Source: Palsa-504 sp963742795 | GTDB lineage: Bacteria > Actinomycetota > Actinomycetes > Streptosporangiales > Streptosporangiaceae | Direction of reading: 5' to 3' | Length of the DNA stretch: 64,000 nucleotides | Assembly: GCA_963742795.1 (NCBI GenBank) | Contig: CAVUNL010000031.1 | Coordinates: 62,001-126,000 of the forward strand | Shown: piece by piece, positions 17,692 through 25,990 of the stretch | Layout: each line of letters starts with the position of its first letter | Position numbering within the stretch: the first letter of the stretch is position 1 | Notes under the pieces: generated by a model | The model's database searches: none | Told to the model about the DNA's origin: nothing | Seen by the model: the letters and a program-made list of their open reading frames with translations, nothing else | Position numbers and translations under genes: made by a program

Positions 17692-19690
17692 GTGACCCGG
17701 TCAGGCTCGCCCGCCGCGTGACCCGCTGCAGGTACTCCTCGCGATTCAGCGGGTTGTGGTCCGTGCGCGGCCGCGTCGGCACCACCCCGGTCACCGGCTC
17801 GTAGCGGTCGAAGGCGCACTCCAGGACGCCTTCGCCGCGGGTCAGCGCCGGGAGTTCGGCCCGCAGCCCGTGCACGAGGGCCGCGGGGATGTCGCCCTCC
17901 ACGGTCAGCGCCGCCGCGTGCGTGACCTGGGCCAGCGGGACCGCGCGGAGCCGGCTCAACGCCGCCAGCAGCGGTCCGAGACCCTCGGTCGGCGCGTCCA
18001 GCCGGAACCGGTGGATCGGTTCGCAGACCACCGTACCCGCCTGCCGCAGCGCGCTGGTCAGGACCAGCGGGGTCAGCTTGCGGTAGTCCTCGCCCGTGCT
18101 CGACAGGTTCTTGTTGAACCGCTGGTGGCCGAGGCTGTGCTTGCCCAGGTAGCCGGAGTGGGTCACCGCCACCACGCAGTCGGGGACATCCCAGCCGTGC
18201 AGGCCCTGCCGCAGCGTCTCCCGCACGGTGTCCTCGACCGCCCGGAAGAACGCCAGCGGCATCGAGCCCAGCTCCACCTCGATCCGGAACGCCACGCCCG
18301 AGCCCGCCCCGGCCGGCTCGACGCGGAGCCCGATCGTGGCCAGGAACGGATTGGGGGCCTGGTGCAGCCGCTCGACCGCGGCACCGGGCCCGGCCAGCCG
18401 CTCGATGCAGATCGTGGTCGTCTCGCGGAAGCTGACCTGCAGCCCGAAGTCGGCAGCCAGGGTGGCCCCGATCACGTCCTTCTGGACCTCGCCGAACAAC
18501 GAGACGGAGATCTCCCGGCGGGCATCGTCCTGCCTGACGTTGATCAGCGGATCCTGCTCGGCGAGCTGGGCCAGCGCCGCGCGCAGCGCGCCGCGCTCGC
18601 GCGGATCGCGGGGCACGACGACCGTCTCCAGGGTCGGCGGGGCGAACTGGTGCCGTTCCGCCTGCCTGACCGGCGAGCCGACCGCGTCGCCGACCTGGAT
18701 CTCGGCCAGGCCCCACAGCTTCCCGATCTGCCCGGCCGACACCGACCCGCGCCGGGCGTCCGAGCCGTCGGCGAAGACGCTGATCGCGGTCACCTTCCGT
18801 GCTTGGCCCGGGCCGGCGGGGTCCCGGGTGCGCACGGTGCCGGAGAACATGCGGACGTAGGCGATCTTCTCGCCCGCCGGGCCGCGCTCGATCTTGAACA
18901 CCCGGCCCGAAGCCGGGCCTTCGGCGTTCCGGCCGGCCCTCGGCAGCAGTTCGGCGACCCCGCTCATCAGCGCGTCCACCCCCGCCCCGGTCAGCGCCGA
19001 CCCGAAGAACACCGGGTGCACCCGACCCCGCCTGGTCTGCGCGGCCAGTTCCTCGCGCAGCCGCCGGTACGGGACCTGGGACTCGCCCCGGACGTACGCG
19101 GCCATGATCGCCTCGTCGTGCTCGGCGAGCACCTCGGTCAGCCGGGCCGTAAAAGCCGCGTCGGAGCCGTCCCAGCAGGTGAAGCCAGCCGTGCGCGCGC
19201 CCAGCTCATGCGCCGAGCCCATCGCGACGATGGCCGGCGTCAGCCGCTCGGAGATATCCCGCAGCAGGCGCGCGTAACCCGCGCCGCGCCGGTCGATCTT
19301 GTTCACGAACACGACGGCCGGGACACGCAGTCGCTGCAGCGCCCGCATCAGGATGCGGGTCTGCGGCTGGACCCCCTCGACGGCCGAAATCACCAGCACC
19401 GCCCCGTCGAGCACGCTCAGCGCGCGTTCCACCTCGGCGATGAAGTCGGGGTGGCCCGGCGTGTCGATGAGGTTGACGGTCGCGTCGCCGACCGTGAACG
19501 ACACGACGGCCGACTTGATCGTGATGCCGCGCTGCCGTTCCAGCGCCAGCGAGTCGGTCTGGGTGGTGCCGTCATCGACGCTGCCGACCTCGTCGATGAC
19601 CCCGGCCGCGTACAGCAGCCGTTCGGTCAGGGTGGTCTTACCGGCGTCTACATGCGCCAGGATCCCCAGGTTCAGCGTTCCGCGAGCCAC
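17666..19690 (-). CDS. Ribosomal protection GTPase (OtrA/Tet(M)-type tetracycline resistance family)
   Basis: A 674-residue translation-factor GTPase related to EF-G and closest in layout to ribosomal protection proteins. GTPase motifs: G1 AHVDAGKTTLTERLL near residues 11-25, G2 RGITIKSA, G3 DTPGHPDF, G4 NKID. The C-terminal half has the EF-G domain III-V pattern seen in OtrA/TetM, including LGSMPLAFFRAVEDTVRETL and GVLECAFDRYEPV. These proteins dislodge tetracyclines from the ribosome in producers and other actinomycetes; related members exist with no proven resistance role. The GTG start lies 9 bp after GGAGG. A small overlapping upstream frame with its own ribosome site starts at 19751. 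It overlaps the GH15 end by 26 bp. Confidence 0.87.
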   Translation of the reverse strand: MARGTLNLGILAHVDAGKTTLTERLLYAAGVIDEVGSVDDGTTQTDSLALERQRGITIKSAVVSFTVGDATVNLIDTPGHPDFIAEVERALSVLDGAVLVISAVEGVQPQTRILMRALQRLRVPAVVFVNKIDRRGAGYARLLRDISERLTPAIVAMGSAHELGARTAGFTCWDGSDAAFTARLTEVLAEHDEAIMAAYVRGESQVPYRRLREELAAQTRRGRVHPVFFGSALTGAGVDALMSGVAELLPRAGRNAEGPASGRVFKIERGPAGEKIAYVRMFSGTVRTRDPAGPGQARKVTAISVFADGSDARRGSVSAGQIGKLWGLAEIQVGDAVGSPVRQAERHQFAPPTLETVVVPRDPRERGALRAALAQLAEQDPLINVRQDDARREISVSLFGEVQKDVIGATLAADFGLQVSFRETTTICIERLAGPGAAVERLHQAPNPFLATIGLRVEPAGAGSGVAFRIEVELGSMPLAFFRAVEDTVRETLRQGLHGWDVPDCVVAVTHSGYLGKHSLGHQRFNKNLSSTGEDYRKLTPLVLTSALRQAGTVVCEPIHRFRLDAPTEGLGPLLAALSRLRAVPLAQVTHAAALTVEGDIPAALVHGLRAELPALTRGEGVLECAFDRYEPVTGVVPTRPRTDHNPLNREEYLQRVTRRASLTGSPTGPSRAG

Positions 19691-19868
19691 GCGTCATACC
19701 CTCCGGACAGGTGATAAAGCCCTTGTCGATGGATATGAACGCCGCTCGCATGTCCGCTCCCTGGTTAACCGAGGTCCCCTGTACCGTGCACCACCGCTAC
19801 GACCGGGGCAAGTTATTTTCTGCCGAACGGGCCAGCATGCGTGCAGCCGGGACACGCTCGAGCCGGAC

Positions 19869-20852
19869 CTAGGCGTCGCGGCGGAGCAGCGTCACTGCGG
19901 CAACCCCGATGAGCGCGGCGGCCAGGAGCAGGAAGATGCCTGTCTCGATGCCCTGGAACGTCCAGTAGCGGTCCGCGGGCTGATAGGTCAGGAAATAGCG
20001 GAAGTGGGACGCCGCCTGCACGCAGGACGGCGGGGGAGTGAAAGCACCCCTGGACACCTGGTTACAGGATGCCGGGAGGTAAATGGCGGGGATGCCGAAG
20101 ACCGCGTTCCCGTTCGTGTTCAGGTCGATGGCCTGGCCGTTCGGGCCGACGATGCCCGACGCGAGCTGCCAGAACGACCCCGGCGGCCGCAAGTTGCTGG
20201 TCACCTTGTAGTACACGGTGACCGCGCTCAGGTAGTGCGGCCGGAGCAGCAGCGTGATCAGCGCGCGCACCGCGATGAACCCGGCCAGCGTGACCGCTAT
20301 GGCCGGCAGCGTCCGGCGCAGCAGCGTGCCGGCCGCGATGCCGAGCGCCATCGCGAACAGCGAGTAGGCCACCGGGACGACGCCCATGATGTCGAACCGG
20401 CCGGGGTCGAACGCGTTAAGCTGCTGGGCGTTGTTCGGCCCTTCCCACCAGGTCACCAGGGCCGCGATGACGCCGCCCCAGACCGCCGCGGCCAGCAGCA
20501 TCCAGCCGATCTTGACCGTCAGCCAGCGCTTGCGGGTGACGCTCTGCATCCAGGCGAACTGCGTGGTGCCCGCCTCGGCCTCGGCCGCGATCAGCGGGGC
20601 CCCGACGAACAGCCCGACCAGGACCGGCGCGCCCAGCGTCGCGATGATCAGGAAGCCGACCGCGTGGCTGCCCATGAACAGCCCGCCCCCCGCGTGCAGG
20701 CATCCGTGACCGGCGGCGCAGGCCGCCTGTATCGCGTGCCATTGATTCGCTATCTGGACGCCCGTGACCACGATCAGGACGGCGAACGCGGCCAGCAGAG
20801 CGGCGCCCAGGTAGAACTGAAGGCGATGCTGACGCCAGACAAGCCAAGTCAT
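19869..20852 (-). CDS. ABC-2 type transporter permease
   Basis: A 327-residue membrane protein with six or more hydrophobic segments, beginning MTWLVWRQHRLQFYLGAALL, the usual opening for actinobacterial ABC-2 permeases of this type, and ending with a final membrane segment and LLRRDA. A large loop with two Cys (about residues 225-285) is predicted outside. The ATG overlaps the ATPase stop (ATGA at 20849-20852). It is the third gene of a GntR-ATPase-permease operon; substrate unknown, often cell-envelope-active compounds. Confidence 0.85.
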   Translation of the reverse strand: MTWLVWRQHRLQFYLGAALLAAFAVLIVVTGVQIANQWHAIQAACAAGHGCLHAGGGLFMGSHAVGFLIIATLGAPVLVGLFVGAPLIAAEAEAGTTQFAWMQSVTRKRWLTVKIGWMLLAAAVWGGVIAALVTWWEGPNNAQQLNAFDPGRFDIMGVVPVAYSLFAMALGIAAGTLLRRTLPAIAVTLAGFIAVRALITLLLRPHYLSAVTVYYKVTSNLRPPGSFWQLASGIVGPNGQAIDLNTNGNAVFGIPAIYLPASCNQVSRGAFTPPPSCVQAASHFRYFLTYQPADRYWTFQGIETGIFLLLAAALIGVAAVTLLRRDA

Positions 20853-21784
20853 TTCTCTTCTCCAACCGTGCTCAGGTGCGCGATGGCGGGCGGGGCGTCC
20901 TGCCCCATGTAGGCCAGCACGAGTTCTTCCAGGCTGACGTCGCTGGTCTCGAACGCCGGGTCGATGACCGGGCCGTTCAGCCGGACCAGCAGGGTGGTCT
21001 GCCGCGGCGTGCGGATGACCTGCACGACTCGCTGGCTCTGCTCGATGGCCGTGGTGTCCTTGCGCGGGCCGGTCAGGAGCTGGTGCTCGGCCAGCAGGTC
21101 CTCGATGTCGCCGCACAGCTGGACCCGGGACGAAGCGAGCATGATGAGGTGGTCGCAGACCCGCTCAAGGTCGGCGACCAGGTGCGAGGACAGGATCACG
21201 GTCAGGCCGCCCTCGGCTACCCCGTCGGCCAGCAGGCCGAGGAAGTTCCGCCGGGCCAGCGGGTCCAGCGCCGCGACCGGCTCGTCCAGCAGCAGCAGCC
21301 GGGGTCGCTTGGCCAGGATCAGCGCCAGCGCGACCTGAGCCCGCTGGCCTCCGGACAGCTTGCCCACCGCCCGGTCCAGCGGGATCTTCAGGGCCGTCAG
21401 CCGCTCCCGGACCGATTCCGCGTCCCAGCGCGGGTTCAGGTGCGCGCCCGCGCGGATGTGATCTTCGGCCGACAGCCGTCGGTACAGCGGGATCTCCTGG
21501 GCCAGGTAGCCGATGTCGGCCAGGAAGGCCGGATCCTGGCGCGGGGTGCTGCCGTTCACCGTGACGTGCCCGGCAGTCGGCCGGGCCAGCCCGGCCAGCA
21601 GCCGCAGCAGCGTGGTCTTGCCCGCGCCGTTCGGGCCGATCAACGCACAGATCCGGCCCTCCGGGACGCTGACCGTGCAGCCGCTCAGCGCGGTGACCTT
21701 GCCGTAGCGCTTGGACAGCCCGCTGGTCTCGATCGCTGCTGGCCCGGGGAGCGCACTGCCCGGAACCTCGTGCATCGGGATCAT
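20849..21784 (-). CDS. ABC transporter ATP-binding protein
   Basis: A 311-residue ABC ATPase. Walker A is GPNGAGKTTLL, the signature LSGGQRAQVALAL, Walker B RLLLLDEPVAALD, and the switch His lies in VILSSHLV. The C-terminal 90 residues are the extension common to drug and antimicrobial-peptide exporters. It powers the adjacent permease, and both overlaps around it are 4 bp, which fits equal expression. Confidence 0.92.
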   Translation of the reverse strand: MIPMHEVPGSALPGPAAIETSGLSKRYGKVTALSGCTVSVPEGRICALIGPNGAGKTTLLRLLAGLARPTAGHVTVNGSTPRQDPAFLADIGYLAQEIPLYRRLSAEDHIRAGAHLNPRWDAESVRERLTALKIPLDRAVGKLSGGQRAQVALALILAKRPRLLLLDEPVAALDPLARRNFLGLLADGVAEGGLTVILSSHLVADLERVCDHLIMLASSRVQLCGDIEDLLAEHQLLTGPRKDTTAIEQSQRVVQVIRTPRQTTLLVRLNGPVIDPAFETSDVSLEELVLAYMGQDAPPAIAHLSTVGEEK

Positions 21785-22176
21785 GCGATCTCCTCCTCGG
21801 CCGCCGCCGCCCGCAGCGTGACGCGCAGCAGCGATTCGATTGATTCGTCGTCCAGCCCGGCGTCGCGGGCTTCGCGTACCCAGCTGGCCAGGCCGCGGCC
21901 CAGCCGCGTATGAGTGCCGGGCGGTGGCCCGGGAGGGCGGCGGCGCACGAATGTGCCGTGGCCGACCCGGGCCTCGACCAGGCCTTCGCGTTCCAGGTCG
22001 CGATAGGCCTTGAGCACGGTGTTGGGGTTGATCGCCGTCGCCGAGACGACCTCCCGCACGGTGGGGAGCTGGTCGCCCACGTCGAGGATGCCCATCCGTA
22101 GCGCCTGCCTGACCTGCTGGACGATCTGCAGGTAGGGCGGCGCCACCGAATGGCCGTCAACCCGGAAGCTGATCAT
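21781..22176 (-). CDS. GntR-family (YtrA subfamily) transcriptional regulator
   Basis: A 131-residue short GntR protein: a winged helix-turn-helix (PPYLQIVQQVRQALRMGILDVGDQLPTVREVVSATAINPNTVLKAYRDLEREGLVEAR) with only a short dimerisation tail, the YtrA type. Such regulators repress the ABC transporter they are encoded with and respond to envelope stress or cell-wall antibiotics. It is first in the operon, with 4-bp overlap to the ATPase. A perfect 9-bp inverted repeat starts 26 bp upstream. Confidence 0.9.
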   Translation of the reverse strand: MISFRVDGHSVAPPYLQIVQQVRQALRMGILDVGDQLPTVREVVSATAINPNTVLKAYRDLEREGLVEARVGHGTFVRRRPPGPPPGTHTRLGRGLASWVREARDAGLDDESIESLLRVTLRAAAAEEEIA

Positions 22177-22201
22177 GCTCTGCTCATTCTCCGTGCTCCA
22201 A

Positions 22202-22221
22202 TGTCTTAGTCAACTAAGACA
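22202..22221. promoter_or_regulatory. Perfect palindrome upstream of the GntR operon, probable operator
   Basis: TGTCTTAGT-CA-ACTAAGACA, a perfect 9-bp inverted repeat with a 2-bp centre. It lies just upstream of the GntR-ATPase-permease operon. Short GntR proteins of this group bind such AT-rich palindromes, so autoregulation is likely. Confidence 0.75.
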
Positions 22222-22331
22222 CTAGATGGCTGTAGCGGTGACGTCAACTCCGGCGGCCGTAACGGTCTCGTATCGCTGGCTTCCTAGGCTGTCCTTGTGT
22301 AGAGCAAGCACGCACGGACAAGGAGAGTGGC

Positions 22332-23486
22332 ATGCCGCACCAGCCGCCGGCACGTCGGCGCAGGCTGGCGTGGGCACTGCTGGGCCTCACTGTCGTGCTA
22401 CTGGCCTCGAGCCTGGTGATCGCGTTCACCGGCGGCGAGGCGTGGAACCAGAAGTTCGCCACCATTCCGGTCATGATCGCGTTCGCTGTGGTCGGCGCGC
22501 TGGTCGCCGCGCGAACGGGGAACCGCCTCGGATGGTTCTTCCTGGCTGCTGGGACGGCAGGCGCTGTCAGCGTGGCGGTAGAGGCCTACGCGGCCCGGGT
22601 CCCGGCGGACCAACTTCCGGGGGCGGCGTGGGCGGGCTGGATCTTCACCGTGGTCCTGGGGATGGTCGGGACGCTGTTCTTCCTGGTTCCGCTGCTGTTT
22701 CCGGACGGACGGCCGCCCTCGCGCCGCTGGTGGCCTGTGGTGTGGGTCGCGATCATCGATGGGCTCGTTCAGATAGTGACCGTCGCTGTGTCCGACGCGA
22801 ACTTCACCAACAACTTCCCCAAGTTGCGGGATCCGGTGACGGTCGTGGCTCCGCTCGGGACGGCCTATAACCAGGCTTTGGTGGTCGGTCTCCTGGTGCT
22901 GCTGGCTGGCGGGGCCTCGATGATCGTCCGCTTCCGGCGATCGGGCGCCGAAGAACGGCTGCAGCTCAAGTGGTTCATGTACGCCTCGGCCATCGCGGTG
23001 GTGGTCATATTCGTCGCCAGCGAGCTCAGCAACAATCCGCTGCTCGAATGGGAGATCGTGTTCCCGCTGATCCCGGCGGCCGTGGGCATCGCGATCCTGA
23101 AGTACCGGCTGTACGACATCGACCGGCTGATCAGCCGCACCCTGGGCTACGCGATCGTGACCGGGCTGCTGGTCGGCCTGTACGCCGGGCTGGTCCTGCT
23201 GGCCACCCAGGTGCTGTCGATCAAGTCGCCGGTCGCGGTCGCCGCGTCCACGCTCGCGGCGGCGGCGTTGTTCACTCCGCTACGCCGACGGGTGCAGCAC
23301 GTGGTGGACCGCCGCTTCAACCGGGTCCGCTACGACGCCGACCAGACCGTCGCCGCCTTCGCCGCCCGGCTGCAGGAGGGCGCTACCCTCGACGCGGTGC
23401 GCTCCGACCTGCTGGCCGTGGTGAACACCGCCGTCGAGCCCGCCCACCTCTCGGTCTGGACCGCCCCGGCGGCTAGACGGACATAG
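22332..23486 (+). CDS. Seven-TM-type membrane protein, sensor-like, without kinase domain
   Basis: A 384-residue membrane protein with seven or eight hydrophobic segments and the actinobacterial signature RLQLKWFMYASA...YRLYDIDRLISRTLGYAIVTG...PLRRRVQHVVDRRFNRVRYDADQTVAAFAARLQ. In other actinomycetes this module sits before a histidine kinase or GAF domain; here the protein ends shortly after the coiled linker (SDLLAVVNTAVEPAHLSVWTAP). This stand-alone form is common and need not be a truncation. Its end overlaps the convergent thrS-like gene by 14 bp. A TAGGCT -10-like element lies about 45 bp upstream of the ATG. Function unknown. Confidence 0.75.
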   Translation: MPHQPPARRRRLAWALLGLTVVLLASSLVIAFTGGEAWNQKFATIPVMIAFAVVGALVAARTGNRLGWFFLAAGTAGAVSVAVEAYAARVPADQLPGAAWAGWIFTVVLGMVGTLFFLVPLLFPDGRPPSRRWWPVVWVAIIDGLVQIVTVAVSDANFTNNFPKLRDPVTVVAPLGTAYNQALVVGLLVLLAGGASMIVRFRRSGAEERLQLKWFMYASAIAVVVIFVASELSNNPLLEWEIVFPLIPAAVGIAILKYRLYDIDRLISRTLGYAIVTGLLVGLYAGLVLLATQVLSIKSPVAVAASTLAAAALFTPLRRRVQHVVDRRFNRVRYDADQTVAAFAARLQEGATLDAVRSDLLAVVNTAVEPAHLSVWTAPAARRT

Positions 23487-24706
23487 CGGCCTCTTCCCAC
23501 AACTCGGCCGCGCGTGCGGCGACGCGCTCGCCGATACGGGCCAATACCTCCGCGGCGGGCCGCATCGGCAGCTGCTGGCCGTCCCGCAGCCGCAGCGCCG
23601 CCTCGCCTCCGGCCGCCTCGCGGGCGCCGATCACCGCCTGGTACGGCACCAGCCGGTGGGCCCGGATCCTCGCGCCCAGGCTGCCGCACTCGGGCCGGGC
23701 CACCGCGGCCCGGAGCCCCTGGCTGACCGCCTGCCCGGCGAGCGCCTCGGCCTCCGGCAGTTGCGCGTCGGCGACGGGCAGCACCACGAGCTGCGCCGGC
23801 GCGAGCCAGGCGGGGAAGGCTCCGCCGTGCACGTCGATGAGGTGGGCCACCGCTCGCTCGGCACTGCCGATGATGCTGCGGTGCACCATCACCGGCCGGT
23901 GTCTGGCCCCGTCGGCGCCGACGTACTCTAGGCCGAACCGCTCGGGCAGGTAGAAGTCGACCTGCACGGTGGACAGGCTGGCCTCCCGCTCGGCACTGTC
24001 TGCCACCTGCACGTCGATCTTCGGCCCGTAGAACGCGGCCTCGCCCTCCTCGGCCTCGTACGGCACGCCGGGCGTCCACGAGGACCTGCTCCAGAAGTCC
24101 GGCCGCCCGGTCCCACATGCCGCGGCCGCCGACGTACTTCCCGTCCTGGCCGGGCAGCGACAGCCGGTACCGGGCCGGCTCGATGCCGAGCGCCCGGTAG
24201 GCCTGCTTGATCAGCCCGAGCGCGGCGGCGGCTTCCGCCGCCACCTGGTCTGGGGTGCAGAAGATGTGCGCGTCGTTCAGCTGGATGGCACGCACCCGGG
24301 TCAGCCCGCCGAGCGCGCCGGACAGCTCGGACCGGTACATGCCGCCCAGCTCGGCCATCCTCAGCGGCAGGTCGCGGTAACTGCGGCCCCGGCACCGGTA
24401 GATCAGCGCGTGATGAGGGCACAGGCTGGGCCGCAGCACCACCTGCTCGCCGCCGATGTCCATCGGCGGGTACATGCCATCACGGTAATGCGACCAGTGC
24501 CCCGAGATCTCGTACAGCTCGCGCTTGCCGAGCACGGGGGAGTAGACGTGCTGGTAGCCGGCCTGCCGCTCGACCTCCCTGATGTACTCCTCCAGCGCGT
24601 GCCGGATCGCGGCGCCGGCGGGCAGCCAGTACGGCAGCCCGGCGCCGATCAGCGGGTCGGTGTCGAAGAGCTCGAGCTCACGGCCCAGCTTGCGATGGTC
24701 GTGCAT
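23473..24706 (-). pseudogene. thrS: Short threonyl-tRNA synthetase, split by a single-base frameshift
   Basis: A class II threonyl-tRNA synthetase lacking the N-terminal TGS and editing domains, so about 410 residues instead of about 650. The first frame (24706 to about 24072) begins MHDHRKLGRELELFDTDPLIG and carries motif 2 around RCRGRSYRDLPLRMAELG. The second frame continues EAEEGEAAFYGPKIDVQV, motif 3 around GSAERAVAHLIDVHGG, then the anticodon-binding domain. The break is one extra base in the run at 24070-24072; removing it gives VDAGVPYEAEE. The ATG follows AAGGAG. A leader peptide with three Thr codons and an attenuator hairpin lie upstream. Such short paralogues may be backup or inhibitor-resistant synthetases; that is inference. 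Confidence 0.85.
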
Positions 24707-24752
24707 GGTCGTCTCCTTGCTATAGGGCGGGGCAAGTGACCAGGGAACGCGA

Positions 24753-24780
24753 AAGCCCCGGAGCACTCGCCCCGGGGCTT
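24753..24780 (-). terminator. Attenuator-like hairpin in the thrS leader
   Basis: A 9-bp perfect stem (AAGCCCCGG against CCGGGGCTT) with a 10-base loop, lying between the leader peptide stop (24796) and the thrS start (24706). On the transcribed strand it is followed by TTTCG. Position and strength fit a transcription attenuator controlled by ribosome stalling on the upstream Thr codons. Confidence 0.7.
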
Positions 24781-24795
24781 CGATAAGAGCAGCTG

Positions 24796-24846
24796 TCAGC
24801 GCGCCGGGACCGACTCCGGCGTCGTCGTCATGACCGCGCGCTTCAC
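24796..24846 (-). CDS. Threonine leader peptide controlling the thrS-like gene
   Basis: A very short reading frame, GTG 24846 or ATG 24831 to TGA 24798, reading MKRAVMTTTPESVPAR (16 residues) or 11 residues from the internal ATG. It contains three consecutive ACG threonine codons, lies 90 bp upstream of the thrS-like gene, and is followed by a strong hairpin. When threonyl-tRNA is short, a ribosome stalled there would favour an alternative fold and read-through. A TTATCG -10-like element lies 7 bp before the GTG, so translation may be leaderless. The Thr run and hairpin are visible; the mechanism is inferred from known actinobacterial amino-acid attenuators. Confidence 0.65.
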   Translation of the reverse strand: MKRAVMTTTPESVPAR

Positions 24847-24990
24847 GCATCCACGATAACACCCCGCGCCGGACTGACAGCTAAGGCCAGACCGGGTGTC
24901 CATGGCGGCTGCGGCTCTTCGTCGTCTTGGTGACCCGGTCCGAGCGGCCAGGGTTAGCCTGAGGACTGCTGCGTCATCCGGAGGAAGGCC

Positions 24991-25722
24991 ATGACCTACC
25001 TGATGCTGATCTGTGTCGCCGAGAACGTCCAGCTCACCCCGGAGGAGACGGCCGCCGTCGGCCCTGCGACCGACTCCTGGCTAGCCGAGGTGGGCGGCCG
25101 GGGCGTCCGGCTGGAGGGCGCGCCGCTCCGGCCCGTCCGCGAGGCCGCCCTCGTGCGAGTGCGGGACGGAGAGGTGCTGATCAGCGACGGCCCGTTCGCC
25201 GAGACCAAGGAGCAGATCGCCGGGTACGACGTGATCGAGTGTTCGAGCCTGGCCGAGGCGATCGAGGTGGCGGTCAAGCATCCGGCCGCCACGTTCGGCG
25301 CGGTCGAGGTCCGGCCGTTCAGCCCCGGCGGCTGGTGGCGGTCGGCCGATCGCCGCGGGCCGGGCGACGGCCCCGAGTACCTGATGATCCACTGCGTGGA
25401 CGGGACCGCCCCGCTGAGCCCGGCCGACGACTGCGGCATGCCGGGCACTCCGGCCTCCCGGGCTCTGCAGGCCTGGGATGACGAGACCTACGCTCGCGGC
25501 GTGAAGCTGGCCGGTGGTCGGCTGCAGCTACCCGATACGGCCCGGACGGTCCGCGTGCGCGACGGGCAGGTGCTGGTCACGGACGGGCCGTTCGCCGAGA
25601 CCAAGGAGCAGGTCGCCGGCCTCAACGTGCTCGCCTGCCCCAGCCTGACCGAGGCCGTCGAGATCGCGTCGCAGCATCCGACCGCCCGGATCGGGACCCT
25701 CGAGGTGCGCCAGTTCGCCTAA
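24991..25722 (+). CDS. Tandem YCII/DGPF-domain protein
   Basis: A 243-residue protein made of two repeats of the YCII-related (DGPF) fold: residues 1-112 and about 125-243. Each has the landmark block (VRDGEVLISDGPFAETKEQIAGY and VRDGQVLVTDGPFAETKEQVAGL) and opens with a YLM(L/I)-type first strand. Proteins of this type are often linked to ECF sigma factors in actinomycetes but none is adjacent here. Likely cytosolic; activity unknown. A TTAGCCT -10-like element and GGAGGAAGG ribosome site precede the ATG. Confidence 0.85.
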   Translation: MTYLMLICVAENVQLTPEETAAVGPATDSWLAEVGGRGVRLEGAPLRPVREAALVRVRDGEVLISDGPFAETKEQIAGYDVIECSSLAEAIEVAVKHPAATFGAVEVRPFSPGGWWRSADRRGPGDGPEYLMIHCVDGTAPLSPADDCGMPGTPASRALQAWDDETYARGVKLAGGRLQLPDTARTVRVRDGQVLVTDGPFAETKEQVAGLNVLACPSLTEAVEIASQHPTARIGTLEVRQFA

Positions 25723-25876
25723 GGGTGAACGGCGCCGCCAGGGATAGATCCCGTTTCCCGGGGAAGACGATCGCCGGAGTCAGGCATGCGCCCCGGGAGG
25801 CCGGTACATGACCGAGAGTCTGGATAGCCGACGGCTGGACCTGGTCCGCGCCGCCCAGCAGCAGTGGATCGCGGCA

Positions 25877-25929
25877 CCGATGAAACATCGGCGTCGTTAT
25901 GGCAGCACCGATGAAACATTGGTGTCGTT
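25877..25929. repeat. Two direct copies of a palindromic 25-bp element
   Basis: Copies at 25874-25898 and 25905-25929, 31 bp apart, differ at 2 of 25 positions. Each contains CCGATG-AAA-CATCGG (second copy CATTGG), a 6-bp inverted repeat. They lie 60-115 bp upstream of the isochorismatase start, where an operator pair would be expected. The rest of 25723-25990 holds nothing I recognise. Confidence 0.65.
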
Positions 25930-25990
25930 GAATCGGGCCCCGGCTCAGGCCCGGCGCCGCCCGGCGCGGCCCGGAGCTACCGTGGGATCC

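Noticed and set aside
25808..25990. Extended N-terminus of the isochorismatase
   Set aside because: The stretch includes the paired palindromes and shows no conserved protein features.
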